Below are positions 16,060-24,195 of a stretch of DNA of 64,000 bases, piece by piece (position 1 is the stretch's first letter; each line of letters opens with the position of its first letter). The DNA is from Streptacidiphilus sp041262165 (GTDB lineage: Bacteria; Actinomycetota; Actinomycetes; Streptomycetales; Streptomycetaceae). The DNA is taken from contig NZ_JBGCBY010000009.1 of NCBI RefSeq assembly GCF_041262165.1, positions 186,001 to 250,000 of the forward strand, read 5' to 3'. The position numbers were made by a program, and so were the translations under genes. The notes under the pieces were generated by a model, which was not told the DNA's origin, did not search any database, and saw only the letters and a program-made list of their open reading frames with translations.

Positions 16060-17619
16060 TCACCCATCGGACCTCGACTCAGCTTGGAGCAACTGGGCTC
16101 TGATCTCGTGCTTGAGGACCTTGCCGACCTTCGACCGGGGGAGGTCCGACCACACCTCGACCTGCTTGGGGGCCTTGACGCTCCCGATCCGGGCCTTCAC
16201 GAAGGCGCGCACGTCGGCGTCAGTCACGCTGTGCCCCGGGTGGAGTTGCACCACCGCGGTCACCCGCTCGCCCCACTTGTCGTCCGGCAGTCCGACGACT
16301 GCGCAGTCCTGCACTGCGGGGTGCTGGAGCACGGCCTGCTCGACCTCCGCGGAGTAGACGTTGAAGCCGCCGCTGATGATCATGTCCTTGGCGCGGTCGA
16401 CGATGAACAGGTAGTCGTCGGCGTCGAGATAGCCGATGTCCCCGGTGTGGTGCCACCCGTACCGGGATGCCTCCTCGGTGGCAGAAGGATTCTTGTAGTA
16501 GCCCGCCATGACGAGGGAGCTGCGGACCACGATCTCGCCACGCTCGCCGGCCGGCAGCAGCCGTCCCTCGCTGTCCATGACGGCGACGTTCACCAGTGGG
16601 GCGGGCCGTCCGGCGGAGGTGAAGCGCTCGCGGGCGAGGGTGCCGTCGGAGTGGAAGTGCTCCGCAGGTGCCATCGTCGAGATCATCATCGGGGCCTCGG
16701 ACTGGCCGAACAACTGCCCCAGCACCGGGCCGATCCTGTCGATCGCCTCCTCGAGGCGGGACGCCGACATGGGAGCGGCGCCGTACCACAGGCAGCGCAG
16801 GGACGTCAGGTCCGCGGTTGCCAGGGCGGCGTGGCCGAGAAGCATGTAGATCAAGGTCGGGGGCAGGAACGTGTGCGTGACTCGACGGCGTTCGATCAGC
16901 GCGAGGAACTCGGTGAGGTCCGGCGCCGGCATGATGACGATCTCGCCGCCGAGTGTGAGTACGGGGAAGCACAGCACACCTGCCGCGTGGGTCAGGGGAG
17001 CCAGCGCGAGATAGACGGGTCGGGTGCCGAACGGGTAGCTCATCAGCGTCAGCGCCGACATGGTCTCGATGTTCCGGTCGGTCAGCATCACGCCCTTGGG
17101 CCGGCCGGTGGTACCGCCCGTGCCGACGAGCATCACGATGTCGTCGGCAGGTTCGGCCTGCCACGGCTCGGCAGGAACGCCGTCCAGCCAGTTCGGGAGG
17201 GACGTGGCCAGGTCCGGGGACCCGTCGAGGCGGACCAGCGTGGTCAGCTTCGGCAGGTCCGGAAGGATCTTGGCCACCAGTGGCGCGAAGGCCTCCTGGA
17301 AGATCAGGCAGGTGCAGTCGAAGAGATCCAGCAGGTCGCGGTTTTCCACGGCTTCGTTGCGGGGGTTGACGGGACACCAGACCGCACCCGCCCGGGAGAT
17401 GCCGAACACACAGGAGAATGCGGTCGGATCGTTCCCGGACAGGACCGCGACCTTGTCCCCGGGCCGCACTCCCGACCGGTGCAGAGCCTTCGCCACGCGC
17501 CAGGAGAGTTCCTGGACGTCGCGGTAGGCAAGCGTGCGGTCCCCCATCGTCAGGCAGGGCGAACCTGGGCCCAGGGACGCACCTTTGTCGAGGTAGTCGA
17601 TCAGACGCACTGGCGCCAT
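16060..17619 (-). CDS. Acyl-CoA synthetase (AMP-forming)
   Basis: 519-residue ANL-superfamily ligase. The P-loop-like A3 motif LVGTGGTTGRPKGVML, the A5-type FGQSEAP, the hinge YLFIVDRAKDMIISGGFNVY and the catalytic C-terminal lysine region PRSKVGKVLKHEIR are all present. It should activate a carboxylic acid to the acyl-adenylate and then the CoA thioester. The ATG at 17619 fits the family N-terminus, though GAGG abuts it directly, so the start is uncertain (a TTG lies two codons upstream, and the frame is open to a GTG at 17688). It is the third gene of a minus-strand unit under the divergent TetR regulator. Confidence 0.88.
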   Translation of the reverse strand: MAPVRLIDYLDKGASLGPGSPCLTMGDRTLAYRDVQELSWRVAKALHRSGVRPGDKVAVLSGNDPTAFSCVFGISRAGAVWCPVNPRNEAVENRDLLDLFDCTCLIFQEAFAPLVAKILPDLPKLTTLVRLDGSPDLATSLPNWLDGVPAEPWQAEPADDIVMLVGTGGTTGRPKGVMLTDRNIETMSALTLMSYPFGTRPVYLALAPLTHAAGVLCFPVLTLGGEIVIMPAPDLTEFLALIERRRVTHTFLPPTLIYMLLGHAALATADLTSLRCLWYGAAPMSASRLEEAIDRIGPVLGQLFGQSEAPMMISTMAPAEHFHSDGTLARERFTSAGRPAPLVNVAVMDSEGRLLPAGERGEIVVRSSLVMAGYYKNPSATEEASRYGWHHTGDIGYLDADDYLFIVDRAKDMIISGGFNVYSAEVEQAVLQHPAVQDCAVVGLPDDKWGERVTAVVQLHPGHSVTDADVRAFVKARIGSVKAPKQVEVWSDLPRSKVGKVLKHEIRAQLLQAESRSDG

Positions 17620-17674
17620 CCTCAATGTCGCGGTACGGGGCTCCGAGCGTCTGGGCGCCGGAGCCCCATACCGG

Positions 17675-17758
17675 TCGGCTCTGGACACTCGGCTCTGGAC
17701 AGTCTGCTCTCAACCCTCAGCTGTGGAGCCTCAGTTGTCGACCGTCAGCTGTGAACGG
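17675..17758 (-). repeat. 14-bp tandem repeat, six copies, spanning a stop codon
   Basis: Six adjacent 14-mers start at 17675, 17689, 17703, 17717, 17731 and 17745. The last three begin with TCA, i.e. TGA on the minus strand; the one at 17745 is the stop of the saccharopine-dehydrogenase-like gene. As 14 is not a multiple of three, these TGAs fall in all three frames. The array fills the whole gap to the acyl-CoA ligase frame. Confidence 0.85.
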
Positions 17759-18872
17759 TGAGCACCGGGTCGAGCACGAGTCCGAAGCTCTTCAGTACAC
17801 CGAGCAACTCCCGGTGGCCGAAGGCCTGGCAGGCCGAAGCCAGACCGACGCGCCTCGGTGCCTGCTGCAGCAACGAGTACGCGGCGTACGCCTGCAGCAG
17901 TCCGGTCTGCTTGTAGTTGCTGTTGCCGTGGATCACGCAGTGCGCGCGCCCCAGCGGGCCCGAGGCGTGGACGGAGTCGAGCGAGGTGTTGATCCTGGGA
18001 TTCTCCCGGGGCGGCATGCTGGCCTGCACCGAACTGGCCACTTCGGCCAGGGCGGCATCCTGCTGGTCAGCCGGAAGTGTCTTGATCTGCGACTCGACCA
18101 GCTTCACCGCATCGACCACGCCCTGCATGACCGCGCGGTCGAAGACACCGCCGGCGACCTTGCAGTTCGCCACCCGCGGGTCGTTCTTGAACCACACCGG
18201 ATGGCTGGTACCGCCCCACGGCAGAGCCAAGCCGGTCTCGTGCTGCCCCGGGACCGTGACCTCGAAGGTCGTGAACGGGTCCCACCGCTGGTACTGGTTC
18301 TGCTCCAGGTAGTACCAGGAGGCCTTCAGGATGGTGAAGATCGTCTGCGTCGACGCGTAGGTCGGGAACCCCTTCCACAGCACCAGGATGTCGAGCGTAT
18401 CGAGGCCAGGGGTCTCCAGGCAGATGTTGGCGGCGATCTCACCGGTCGTGTACATCTGCGCGACGCCCGGCGAGAGCAGGAGGCCCTTCTGCGCGAACTG
18501 CTCACCCCACCGCGCCTGTGCGTCCAGGAGCCAGTCCTGCTCCCCGGTGGTGTCGAGATAGTGACAGCCGGCCGCGAGGCTCGCCTGCACGACCTCCGGC
18601 CCGTGCTGGATGAACGGGCCGACCATGTTGCTCACCACCTTTGCGCCGCGGAAGAGTTCGGTCAGGGGTCCGACCGCGTGCTCGACCTCGACGATCTCGT
18701 GGTCCACGGTCTCGATGCCGGGCACCTTGTCGAGAACCTCCTGGATGCGCGCCTTGTCGCGTCCGGCGGCGATGAAGGGGACGTTGTACTCCCGGAGGTA
18801 TTCGCACACGAGCCGGCCGGTGTAGCCGGATGCCCCGTACACGACGACGGGCTTGGGGTTGCTCATGGTCAT
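17745..18872 (-). CDS. Saccharopine dehydrogenase-like NAD(P)-binding protein
   Basis: 375 residues. The Rossmann start VVVYGASGYTGRLVCEYLRE and the segments VSNMVGPFIQHG and AAGCHYLDTTGEQDW mark the saccharopine-dehydrogenase/trans-acting enoyl reductase superfamily. Despite the name, relatives act on lipids, terpenoids or polyketides; real lysine-pathway activity is unlikely in this context. It lies between an SDR and an acyl-CoA ligase on one strand, suggesting stepwise oxidation or reduction of a cyclic or branched acid before or after CoA activation. Its C-terminus is encoded inside a 14-bp tandem repeat. Confidence 0.85.
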   Translation of the reverse strand: MTMSNPKPVVVYGASGYTGRLVCEYLREYNVPFIAAGRDKARIQEVLDKVPGIETVDHEIVEVEHAVGPLTELFRGAKVVSNMVGPFIQHGPEVVQASLAAGCHYLDTTGEQDWLLDAQARWGEQFAQKGLLLSPGVAQMYTTGEIAANICLETPGLDTLDILVLWKGFPTYASTQTIFTILKASWYYLEQNQYQRWDPFTTFEVTVPGQHETGLALPWGGTSHPVWFKNDPRVANCKVAGGVFDRAVMQGVVDAVKLVESQIKTLPADQQDAALAEVASSVQASMPPRENPRINTSLDSVHASGPLGRAHCVIHGNSNYKQTGLLQAYAAYSLLQQAPRRVGLASACQAFGHRELLGVLKSFGLVLDPVLTVHS

Positions 18873-18945
18873 GCGGCCTTTCGGAGACAGGGGAGGGAGG
18901 CGAGGCAGGGGAGGCGCGCTACGCGGGGCAGGCGGGGGAAGCCCG

Positions 18946-19749
18946 TCACATGCCCATGCCGCCGTCGACCGGCAGGCCGGCCCCGGTGATGAAGCGGGCG
19001 CCGTCCGAGGCGAGGAAGACCACCGCGTCGGCCATGTCGGAGACCTCGCCGAGTCGGCCGAGCGGGGTCAGGTCGATGACGTCGCCGACCGCAGCCTCGG
19101 CGCTCGGCCAGAGCCCGAGGGTCGCCATGTCCGCCGCGAGCTGCGCGCCCATCTCGGTCGGCACCAGCCCTGGGTAGATGCAGTTCACGCGCACCCCGTA
19201 GCCGAGCTTTCCGGACTCCATCGCGGCCACCCGGGTCAGCCGGTCCACCGCGGACTTCGTCGCGGAGTAGCCCGCGATGCCAGGGAAGGGGATCGTCGCC
19301 GCGACCGACGAGATGTTGACGACCGCACCGCCGGCTCCGGCGGCACCGCCAGGCCGCATGGCCCGGAACGCGTGCTTGATGCCGAGCGCCGTCCCGAGGA
19401 CGTTCACCTCCAGCATCCGGCGGACCTCGGCCGGGTCCAAGTCGACTACGAGGCCGGAGATTTCGACCCCGGCGTTGTTGACGACGATGTCCAGGCCGCC
19501 GAGCTCCGCGACCGTCTGCGCGACGGCCGACTCCCAGCTTGCGTCCTCGGTCACGTCGAGGGAGACGAACCCGGCTGTGGCCCCGGACTCCCTGAGCGAA
19601 TCCGCCGTCGCCTTGCCCGACTCCTCCTGGATGTCTCCGATGACGACTGCCGCGCCGGCCCGGGCGAGTGCCCCGGCCATTCCCGCGCCAAGTCCGCGGG
19701 CCCCACCCGTCACCAGCGCCTTGCGCCCGGTCAGGTCGTACACACTCAT
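18946..19749 (-). CDS. SDR family oxidoreductase
   Basis: 267-residue classical SDR: TGGARGLG at 15-22, NNAG at 91-94, Asn116, Ser147/148 and Tyr161/Lys165 in YSATK. An Asp at the end of the second strand (VIGDI) favours NAD over NADP. First gene of a three-gene minus-strand unit (SDR, saccharopine-dehydrogenase-like, acyl-CoA ligase). GAGGAG lies seven bases before the ATG. The promoter region carries a large double palindrome shared with the divergent TetR gene, so TetR-type repression is likely. Confidence 0.9.
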   Translation of the reverse strand: MSVYDLTGRKALVTGGARGLGAGMAGALARAGAAVVIGDIQEESGKATADSLRESGATAGFVSLDVTEDASWESAVAQTVAELGGLDIVVNNAGVEISGLVVDLDPAEVRRMLEVNVLGTALGIKHAFRAMRPGGAAGAGGAVVNISSVAATIPFPGIAGYSATKSAVDRLTRVAAMESGKLGYGVRVNCIYPGLVPTEMGAQLAADMATLGLWPSAEAAVGDVIDLTPLGRLGEVSDMADAVVFLASDGARFITGAGLPVDGGMGM

Positions 19750-19843
19750 GGAACATCTCCTCGTTGAGATGACTCGCCGACAGCGTCGCTCCGCACTGCC
19801 GCAGGAATCCAGGGGGCGGGGCGTATCGCCAGCGTAGGCTTTT

Positions 19844-19881
19844 CTTGACAGTCGTCAAGACTTTCCTTGACGACTGTCAAG
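19844..19881. promoter_or_regulatory. Double palindromic operator between SDR and TetR genes
   Basis: CTTGACAGTCGTCAAG at 19844-19859 and CTTGACGACTGTCAAG at 19866-19881. Each 16-mer has its own CTTGAC/GTCAAG dyad, and the two are exact reverse complements of each other across a 6-bp spacer. TTGACA/TTGACG -35 elements lie inside. This is the expected binding site of the divergent TetR protein (two dimers). Confidence 0.8.
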
Positions 19882-19973
19882 ATTATTGCTGGGTGCTCGT
19901 GGATGGCCGCGATAGCCTGGTGGTGGAACCCGCGCGGTGCGGGCAGATGGAAGGGCTGACGGGGAGACGCGCG

Positions 19974-20609
19974 GTGACCCAGGTTTCGAGCAAGAGCCAG
20001 GAGAGGCTCTCCCGGCGGCAGGTCGACAAGTTCAGCGAACGGCGGGCACAGCTGGCCGCGTCCGCTCTGCAGACCCTGTCCGAACTCGGCTACGCCCGCA
20101 CCAGCCTGCGCGAGATAGCGCAGAACTCCGAGTTCTCCCACGGCGTCCTGCACTACTACTTCCGCGACAAGGTGGAGCTGATCACCCACTGCGTGCGGCA
20201 GTACAAGGCGGAGTGCGTCACGCGCTACGACCGGATCGTCGTCGACGCCGGCTCGGCCGAGGAACTCAGGCAGGGTTTCGGCGCGGCGATGGCCGCCACG
20301 CTGCGCGAGGACGCGACACTGCACCGGCTCTGGTACGACCTGCGGAACCAGGGCCTGTTCGAGGAGTCCTTCCGAGCGGACGTCCTCGACATCGACCAGA
20401 GCCTGGAACGAATGATCTGGCGTGTCGTCAGCCGGTACGCGGAACTCGCAGGCTCGCCCCCTTCGGTCTCACCCGGGGTCGCCTACGCGATCTTCGACGG
20501 ACTGTTCCAGCAAGCGCTGCTGGGGTACCTGACCGGTCGTGACAGCGCTGCGGCCGACCTGCAGACGAACGTGGAGCAAGTCCTGGACCAGCTCGTCGTC
20601 CGCACCTGA
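19974..20609 (+). CDS. TetR family transcriptional regulator
   Basis: 211 residues. The N-terminal HTH runs about 15-65 (ALQTLSELGYARTSLREIAQ, then GVLHYYFRDKVELI), with a ligand-binding helical domain behind it. GTG at 19974 is preferred: GGGGAG lies 8 bases upstream, whereas the open frame back to 19845 would start inside the operator. It is divergent from the SDR/SCCPDH-like/ligase unit and probably represses both itself and that unit through the 38-bp double palindrome. The inducer is likely the substrate or CoA ester of that pathway. Confidence 0.88.
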   Translation: MTQVSSKSQERLSRRQVDKFSERRAQLAASALQTLSELGYARTSLREIAQNSEFSHGVLHYYFRDKVELITHCVRQYKAECVTRYDRIVVDAGSAEELRQGFGAAMAATLREDATLHRLWYDLRNQGLFEESFRADVLDIDQSLERMIWRVVSRYAELAGSPPSVSPGVAYAIFDGLFQQALLGYLTGRDSAAADLQTNVEQVLDQLVVRT

Positions 20610-20673
20610 CTCCCCGCCAGAGAGCAGTCGGCGCCGTAGTGGCGACTCGATCACCTCCGAACCGAAGGTGACG

Positions 20674-21246
20674 TCAGCGTTCGAAGACGCCGGTCAGTCG
20701 GCCGCGGCCGAGGACGGGTGGGGTGACAGCGGACAGGAGGGCGCGGGGTCGTGCCCGGTCCGGGGACGTTGCGTTGGGATCGCTGCCCAGGCGGCTTTCC
20801 AGGGCGAACAGTTGAAATATGTAGCGGTGTGGCCCGTGGCCTTTGATCGGTGCGGGACCGTGGTAGCCGCGTCCGATGGTGGACCGCAGCACCCGCACCC
20901 CGGGGCCAGGCTGCCGCGTGGCCAGGGCACCGGGCTCCAGATGTCCGGCTGCCGGGTCGATCAGGGCGACGCAGTGCACGGCGGGCTTGGCTATGGGGAC
21001 GTCGATGTCCTCGACGACCAGGAGGAGCTGTGCGGTGCCGGGTGGGAGCGGGGTCCAGGCCAGGTGGGGGGACAGGTTGTCGCCGCCGATGTTCTTCGCG
21101 CCGTGCTCCAGCGGCATGGAGCCACCGTCGCTGAAGTGTCGGCTGGTGAGGGTCAGCAACTCGGGGCCGTGGAGGTTGGGCAGGTTCCACGCCGTGTGGG
21201 TCTCGCCTGCTCTGCGGTTGTTCAGGAGTCGGCCGAGCAGGGTCAT
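20674..21246 (-). CDS. PEBP (YbhB/YbcL) family protein
   Basis: 190-residue phosphatidylethanolamine-binding-protein fold. Visible markers: a start resembling LTSRHFSDGGSMPLEHG, then NLSPHLAWTPLPPGTAQLLL, VEDIDVPI, AVHCVALIDP, GYHGPAPIKGHGPHRYIFQL. The ligand-pocket residues (the Asp-Pro/His pattern and GPxxPxGHGPHRY) are intact. Bacterial members are soluble proteins of uncertain role, some inhibiting proteases or kinases. The start overlaps the isochorismatase stop by 4 bp, so it is the second gene of that operon. Confidence 0.88.
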   Translation of the reverse strand: MTLLGRLLNNRRAGETHTAWNLPNLHGPELLTLTSRHFSDGGSMPLEHGAKNIGGDNLSPHLAWTPLPPGTAQLLLVVEDIDVPIAKPAVHCVALIDPAAGHLEPGALATRQPGPGVRVLRSTIGRGYHGPAPIKGHGPHRYIFQLFALESRLGSDPNATSPDRARPRALLSAVTPPVLGRGRLTGVFER

Positions 21247-21809
21247 CGTGTGGCCTCGACCCTGTCGATGACCTCGGCGGTGGTGGCGGTTTCGCCGATC
21301 TTGGGGAAGACGCGTTCGATGCTGTGGCGGTGGGAGTCGACGTCGGGGTCGCTCATGGCGTCGGTGGCCACGACGACGTGGTAGCCGTAGTCGGAGGCGG
21401 AGCGTGCGGTCGACTCGACGCCTGCACTGGTCGAGATCCCGGCGAGCACGACCTGGGTGACGCCCAGGTCCCGCAGGAGGGTGTCGAGTCCGGTGTCGTG
21501 GAAGGCGCTGCGCCGCCGCTTGGTGATCAGGTGGTCGGTCGGCTGCACATCAAGCTCGTCGACAAGGTCGGCCCAGCCGGCCGCCAGTGCGGTGCCGCCG
21601 CCGGACCATCCGGCCTCGGTGCGTCCCGGCGCGCGTCCGGTGACGTTGACCAGAACCACGGGCAGGCTGTGCCGACGGAACTCGGCAGCCAGGTGCGCCG
21701 CTTGCTTGACGACAACGGTGACCGCAGGGTCGCTGTGGGCGGAGACGATGCCCTTCTGTAGGTCGATCACGACGAGCGCGGACGCGGGGTCGATCGTTGT
21801 CAGTGCCAT
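21243..21809 (-). CDS. Isochorismatase-like cysteine hydrolase
   Basis: 188 residues, isochorismatase/nicotinamidase fold. The catalytic Asp is in LVVIDLQKG, and the Lys position is in HLITKRRRSAFHDTGLD. The nucleophile loop reads VVLAGISTSAGVESTARSA: where most hydrolases have a Cys (usually GxxTxxCV), this protein has Ala-Gly (TSAGVEST). Hydrolase activity by the classic Cys mechanism is therefore doubtful, as in true isochorismatases that also lack Cys. GGAGAGG precedes the ATG. First gene of a two-gene unit with the PEBP protein; divergence from normal activity makes the substrate unclear. Confidence 0.85.
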   Translation of the reverse strand: MALTTIDPASALVVIDLQKGIVSAHSDPAVTVVVKQAAHLAAEFRRHSLPVVLVNVTGRAPGRTEAGWSGGGTALAAGWADLVDELDVQPTDHLITKRRRSAFHDTGLDTLLRDLGVTQVVLAGISTSAGVESTARSASDYGYHVVVATDAMSDPDVDSHRHSIERVFPKIGETATTAEVIDRVEATR

Positions 21810-21966
21810 GGTTGCCTCTCCTGTGGGTGACGGACTGTTGCGGCGGCCGCGGGGAAGGGGTGGTCTGGGATGGCGGTGGGTTGAGCCGGTCGCCTGTTGC
21901 CGGAGCCAGCGCACCGTCGATGACTGCCGCTTCCGCAGGTAGGCGATGTTGCTTCGTCTCTGCCTT

Positions 21967-22180
21967 AGACCGACCGGCAAATGGAGGGCGCGTCGCGGGC
22001 AAGGGGGCACCTCCCGCCCGAAGGGTGGGGGAGGCTCTCGCCCAGACGGCTTCTCCTCAGTCGCCAGGGCTCCGCCATGGCTCCTTCGTCGGCACCGCCT
22101 GGACTCGGCCCTCGACCCTCCCCCAACCTTCGGCCGGGGGGACCCCCTTCTTCTTCCACCCTCCATTTGCCGGTCGGTCT
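21967..22180. mobile_element. MITE-like element with 22-bp terminal inverted repeats
   Basis: AGACCGACCGGCAAATGGAG at 21967-21986 (two further G extend the arm to 21988) is perfectly repeated in inverse at 22159-22180. The 214-bp element carries no gene and has GC-rich inner inverted segments (CCCCCTTGC..., CCTTCGGCCGG). CTTAGA occurs at both outer borders (21964-21969 and 22179-22184), overlapping the tips and possibly including a target duplication. It abuts the stop codon of the marR gene. Confidence 0.75.
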
Positions 22181-22620
22181 TAGATGTTCTGGGCCAGCCG
22201 CTCCAACAGCGGTGCTGCCGCCGTGAGCTGCTCCAGCTCAGTCGGTGTGAACGCGCCGCTGGTCAAGGCCTGGGCGATGAGCTCGGTCCGGTCGTTGCGC
22301 TTGTTCTTCAGCGCCTGCAAGCCGGCCTCGGTCACCGTCAGCACCGCGCGCCTGCCGTCATCCGGGTCCGGGCGGCGTTCGATCAGGCCACTGGCCCGCA
22401 GTGCACTGAGCGTCGCCCCCATCGCCTGCGCCGTGATCTGCACCTCCCGGGCCAATTCCGAGGAGGTGGTGGGCCCCGAGCGGTCCAGGCACGACAGGGC
22501 GGTCCTTTCGGGCATGGTGAGCCCGCCTCCGGTGGGTACTTGGCGCACCCGACGCACCAGAACGCTGATGCTCGCCAGGAGAGCCGCAGCGACACCACTG
22601 GGGTCCAGATCGTCGTCCAT
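22180..22620 (-). CDS. MarR family transcriptional regulator
   Basis: 146 residues with a central winged helix (LTMPERTALSCLDRSGPTTS, then MGATLSALRASGLIERRPDP and the wing DDGRRAVLTVTEAG). MarR proteins bind short palindromes as dimers and release on phenolic ligands or thiol oxidation; no conserved Cys pair is evident. The TAA stop lies at the very tip of the MITE-like element, so the element may have set the present C-terminus; the length is still normal. The target is likely the isochorismatase/PEBP operon or itself. Confidence 0.85.
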   Translation of the reverse strand: MDDDLDPSGVAAALLASISVLVRRVRQVPTGGGLTMPERTALSCLDRSGPTTSSELAREVQITAQAMGATLSALRASGLIERRPDPDDGRRAVLTVTEAGLQALKNKRNDRTELIAQALTSGAFTPTELEQLTAAAPLLERLAQNI

Positions 22621-23662
22621 ATACTAAGCCTACCTTATTAATCTGCCTTATGGTCTATTTCAGGGCAACAGCTCTCCGGACCACGGCCACGGGCGGCTGT
22701 CAGCGGGAGAGGCACGGCGATGGGCCAGGGTCGGGCACATCCCCCGTTTACCGAGTGCGACTAATCAGTCACCATGGGCACAAGCGGGCGGGTTGAGATC
22801 TCAGCCCCCAGTGGCCCTATCTGGCGTGGCCCGGTCCGTCACAGCACCGGCACCGCCATCGCCACCCGCCCACGCCGCCACCCCCGGACGCCCCGCACAC
22901 GCCGAGCAGCGCAGGCTGGTGCCTGCCGGGCCTGGGCCATGGGGAATCCGCCGCCCACGCCGACCGGGCCGGTCGCGCTCCCCAGCCGGGCGCCTGTGGC
23001 GGCTATCCGGCCGCGACTCGCGCCGCCCGCAGATAGACAGGGATGCGGTAGGACGAGGCAGCACACCCGAGAGGTCCCCAGTCGGCCTCTGGGCGCCGAC
23101 CCCGGCCAGCGAGGCGAGCCGGGACGGCCCCGGCCCTCTACCCCATGAATCGACCTCCACAGAACCAGCAATTCGGACATAAGGCGCGAGCTTCTCGTGA
23201 CGGTGCTCACAGGAGGAAAGGCACCAACGATCACCGATAGTTGATCGATCCGCCGGGTTTGCCGCACCGCACGGCCCTCTCGGCGACGGCCCTCGCGGCC
23301 AACCGGGCCGCAGGACCAACGTCCCCGTATTCCTGCAGCTCAGAGCCACTGTTCAGCGAACCGAAGTTTTCTCGCATCACCTGGTTTGAGAACCGGAGGC
23401 CAGGGAAACAAGCGCGATCGGGCGGTGCGCGAACCCAGCTCTCCTACGATCCCGCGTCGTATCAAGGGCTCTTGGAGGAGCGCCGGCAACCCGCTAACAA
23501 TGGCGATGTCGAACCGACGCCGCGGCACTCCCGCCGCAGCCGACCCCCGGCACCAACCCCTCCGTGGTGGTGCCCGGTGCCCCCCGCCGTTCCGGCCCCT
23601 GTCCGGCCGCGCGGCCACCCATGGGGCAGGCACCAGCCAACCCAGCGAGGACCTACTCTCCC
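22621..23662. other. Long gene-free region and leader of the SLT gene
   Basis: About 1 kb without a convincing gene; open frames are arginine/proline-rich shadows. The last 300 bp before the SLT gene contain runs with base-pairing potential, including CCGGCAACCCGCTAAC around 23485-23500. This looks like a structured mRNA leader rather than coding DNA (see findings). Confidence 0.5.
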
Positions 23663-24058
23663 ATGTCTTTCATCCCTGCCCGTCTCCGCAAGCCCACTGC
23701 CCTGCTCGTCGCCGCCGCCGGCATCGTCACCCTCGGCGCGGCCGTCGCCCCCGCCACCGCCTCCGCCGCGACCGGCTCCGCCCAGAGCATGGCCGCGCAG
23801 ATCGTCCCGGCCAACCAGCTGGCTTCGTTCGACCAGATCATCAGCCACGAGAGCGGCTGGAACACCAGCGCCACCAACGCCTCCTCCGGCGCCTACGGCC
23901 TGGGCCAGGCCCTGCCCGGCTCCAAGATGGCCTCCGCCGGCGCCGACTGGCAGACCAACCCCGCCACCCAGATCAAGTGGGCACTGAGCTACATGGACAG
24001 CCGGTACGGCAGCCCCAACCAGGCCTGGTCCTTCTGGCAGGCCCACAACTGGTACTGA
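23663..24058 (+). CDS. Secreted SLT-type lytic transglycosylase-like protein
   Basis: 131 residues: Sec signal about 1-36 (LLVAAAGIVTLGAAVAP, ATASAA), then one goose-lysozyme-like domain. The catalytic Glu63 is in IISHESGWNTSATNASSGAY, followed by GLGQALPGSKM and a C-terminal QAWSFWQAHNWY typical of short actinobacterial peptidoglycan hydrolases. It should cleave glycan strands of peptidoglycan outside the cell during growth or resuscitation. It is preceded by a long probable leader and followed by a strong hairpin; monocistronic. Confidence 0.88.
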   Translation: MSFIPARLRKPTALLVAAAGIVTLGAAVAPATASAATGSAQSMAAQIVPANQLASFDQIISHESGWNTSATNASSGAYGLGQALPGSKMASAGADWQTNPATQIKWALSYMDSRYGSPNQAWSFWQAHNWY

Positions 24059-24124
24059 TCCAACCTGCTACCGATCCGGAGACGACTGTCACCGACAGTC
24101 CAAACCGAACGCTTTGAAGTAAAC

Positions 24125-24157
24125 GTATGGGCCCGGTGCATCGCACCGGGCCCATAC
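24125..24157 (+). terminator. Strong hairpin terminator after the SLT gene
   Basis: Perfect 15-bp stem, GTATGGGCCCGGTGC at 24125-24139 with GCACCGGGCCCATAC at 24143-24157, 3-nt loop. Works in both directions and so also ends the minus-strand XRE transcript. Confidence 0.88.
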
Positions 24158-24195
24158 CGCGTCCCGCCTACGCATCCTGGGCCCGAGCACCGCAG

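Noticed and set aside
15685..17754. 689-codon plus-strand open frame
   Set aside because: It is antisense to the acyl-CoA ligase, whose motifs are complete. Long antisense frames are common in GC-rich DNA.
18880..18945. CT-rich degenerate repeats after the SDR stop codon
   Set aside because: Periodicity is irregular (14-18 bp) and weak; stops are not repeated as in the 13- and 14-bp arrays.
9994..20609. A complete natural-product gene cluster
   Set aside because: Tailoring-like enzymes are present but no PKS, NRPS, terpene cyclase or precursor-peptide gene; at least two separate regulatory units.
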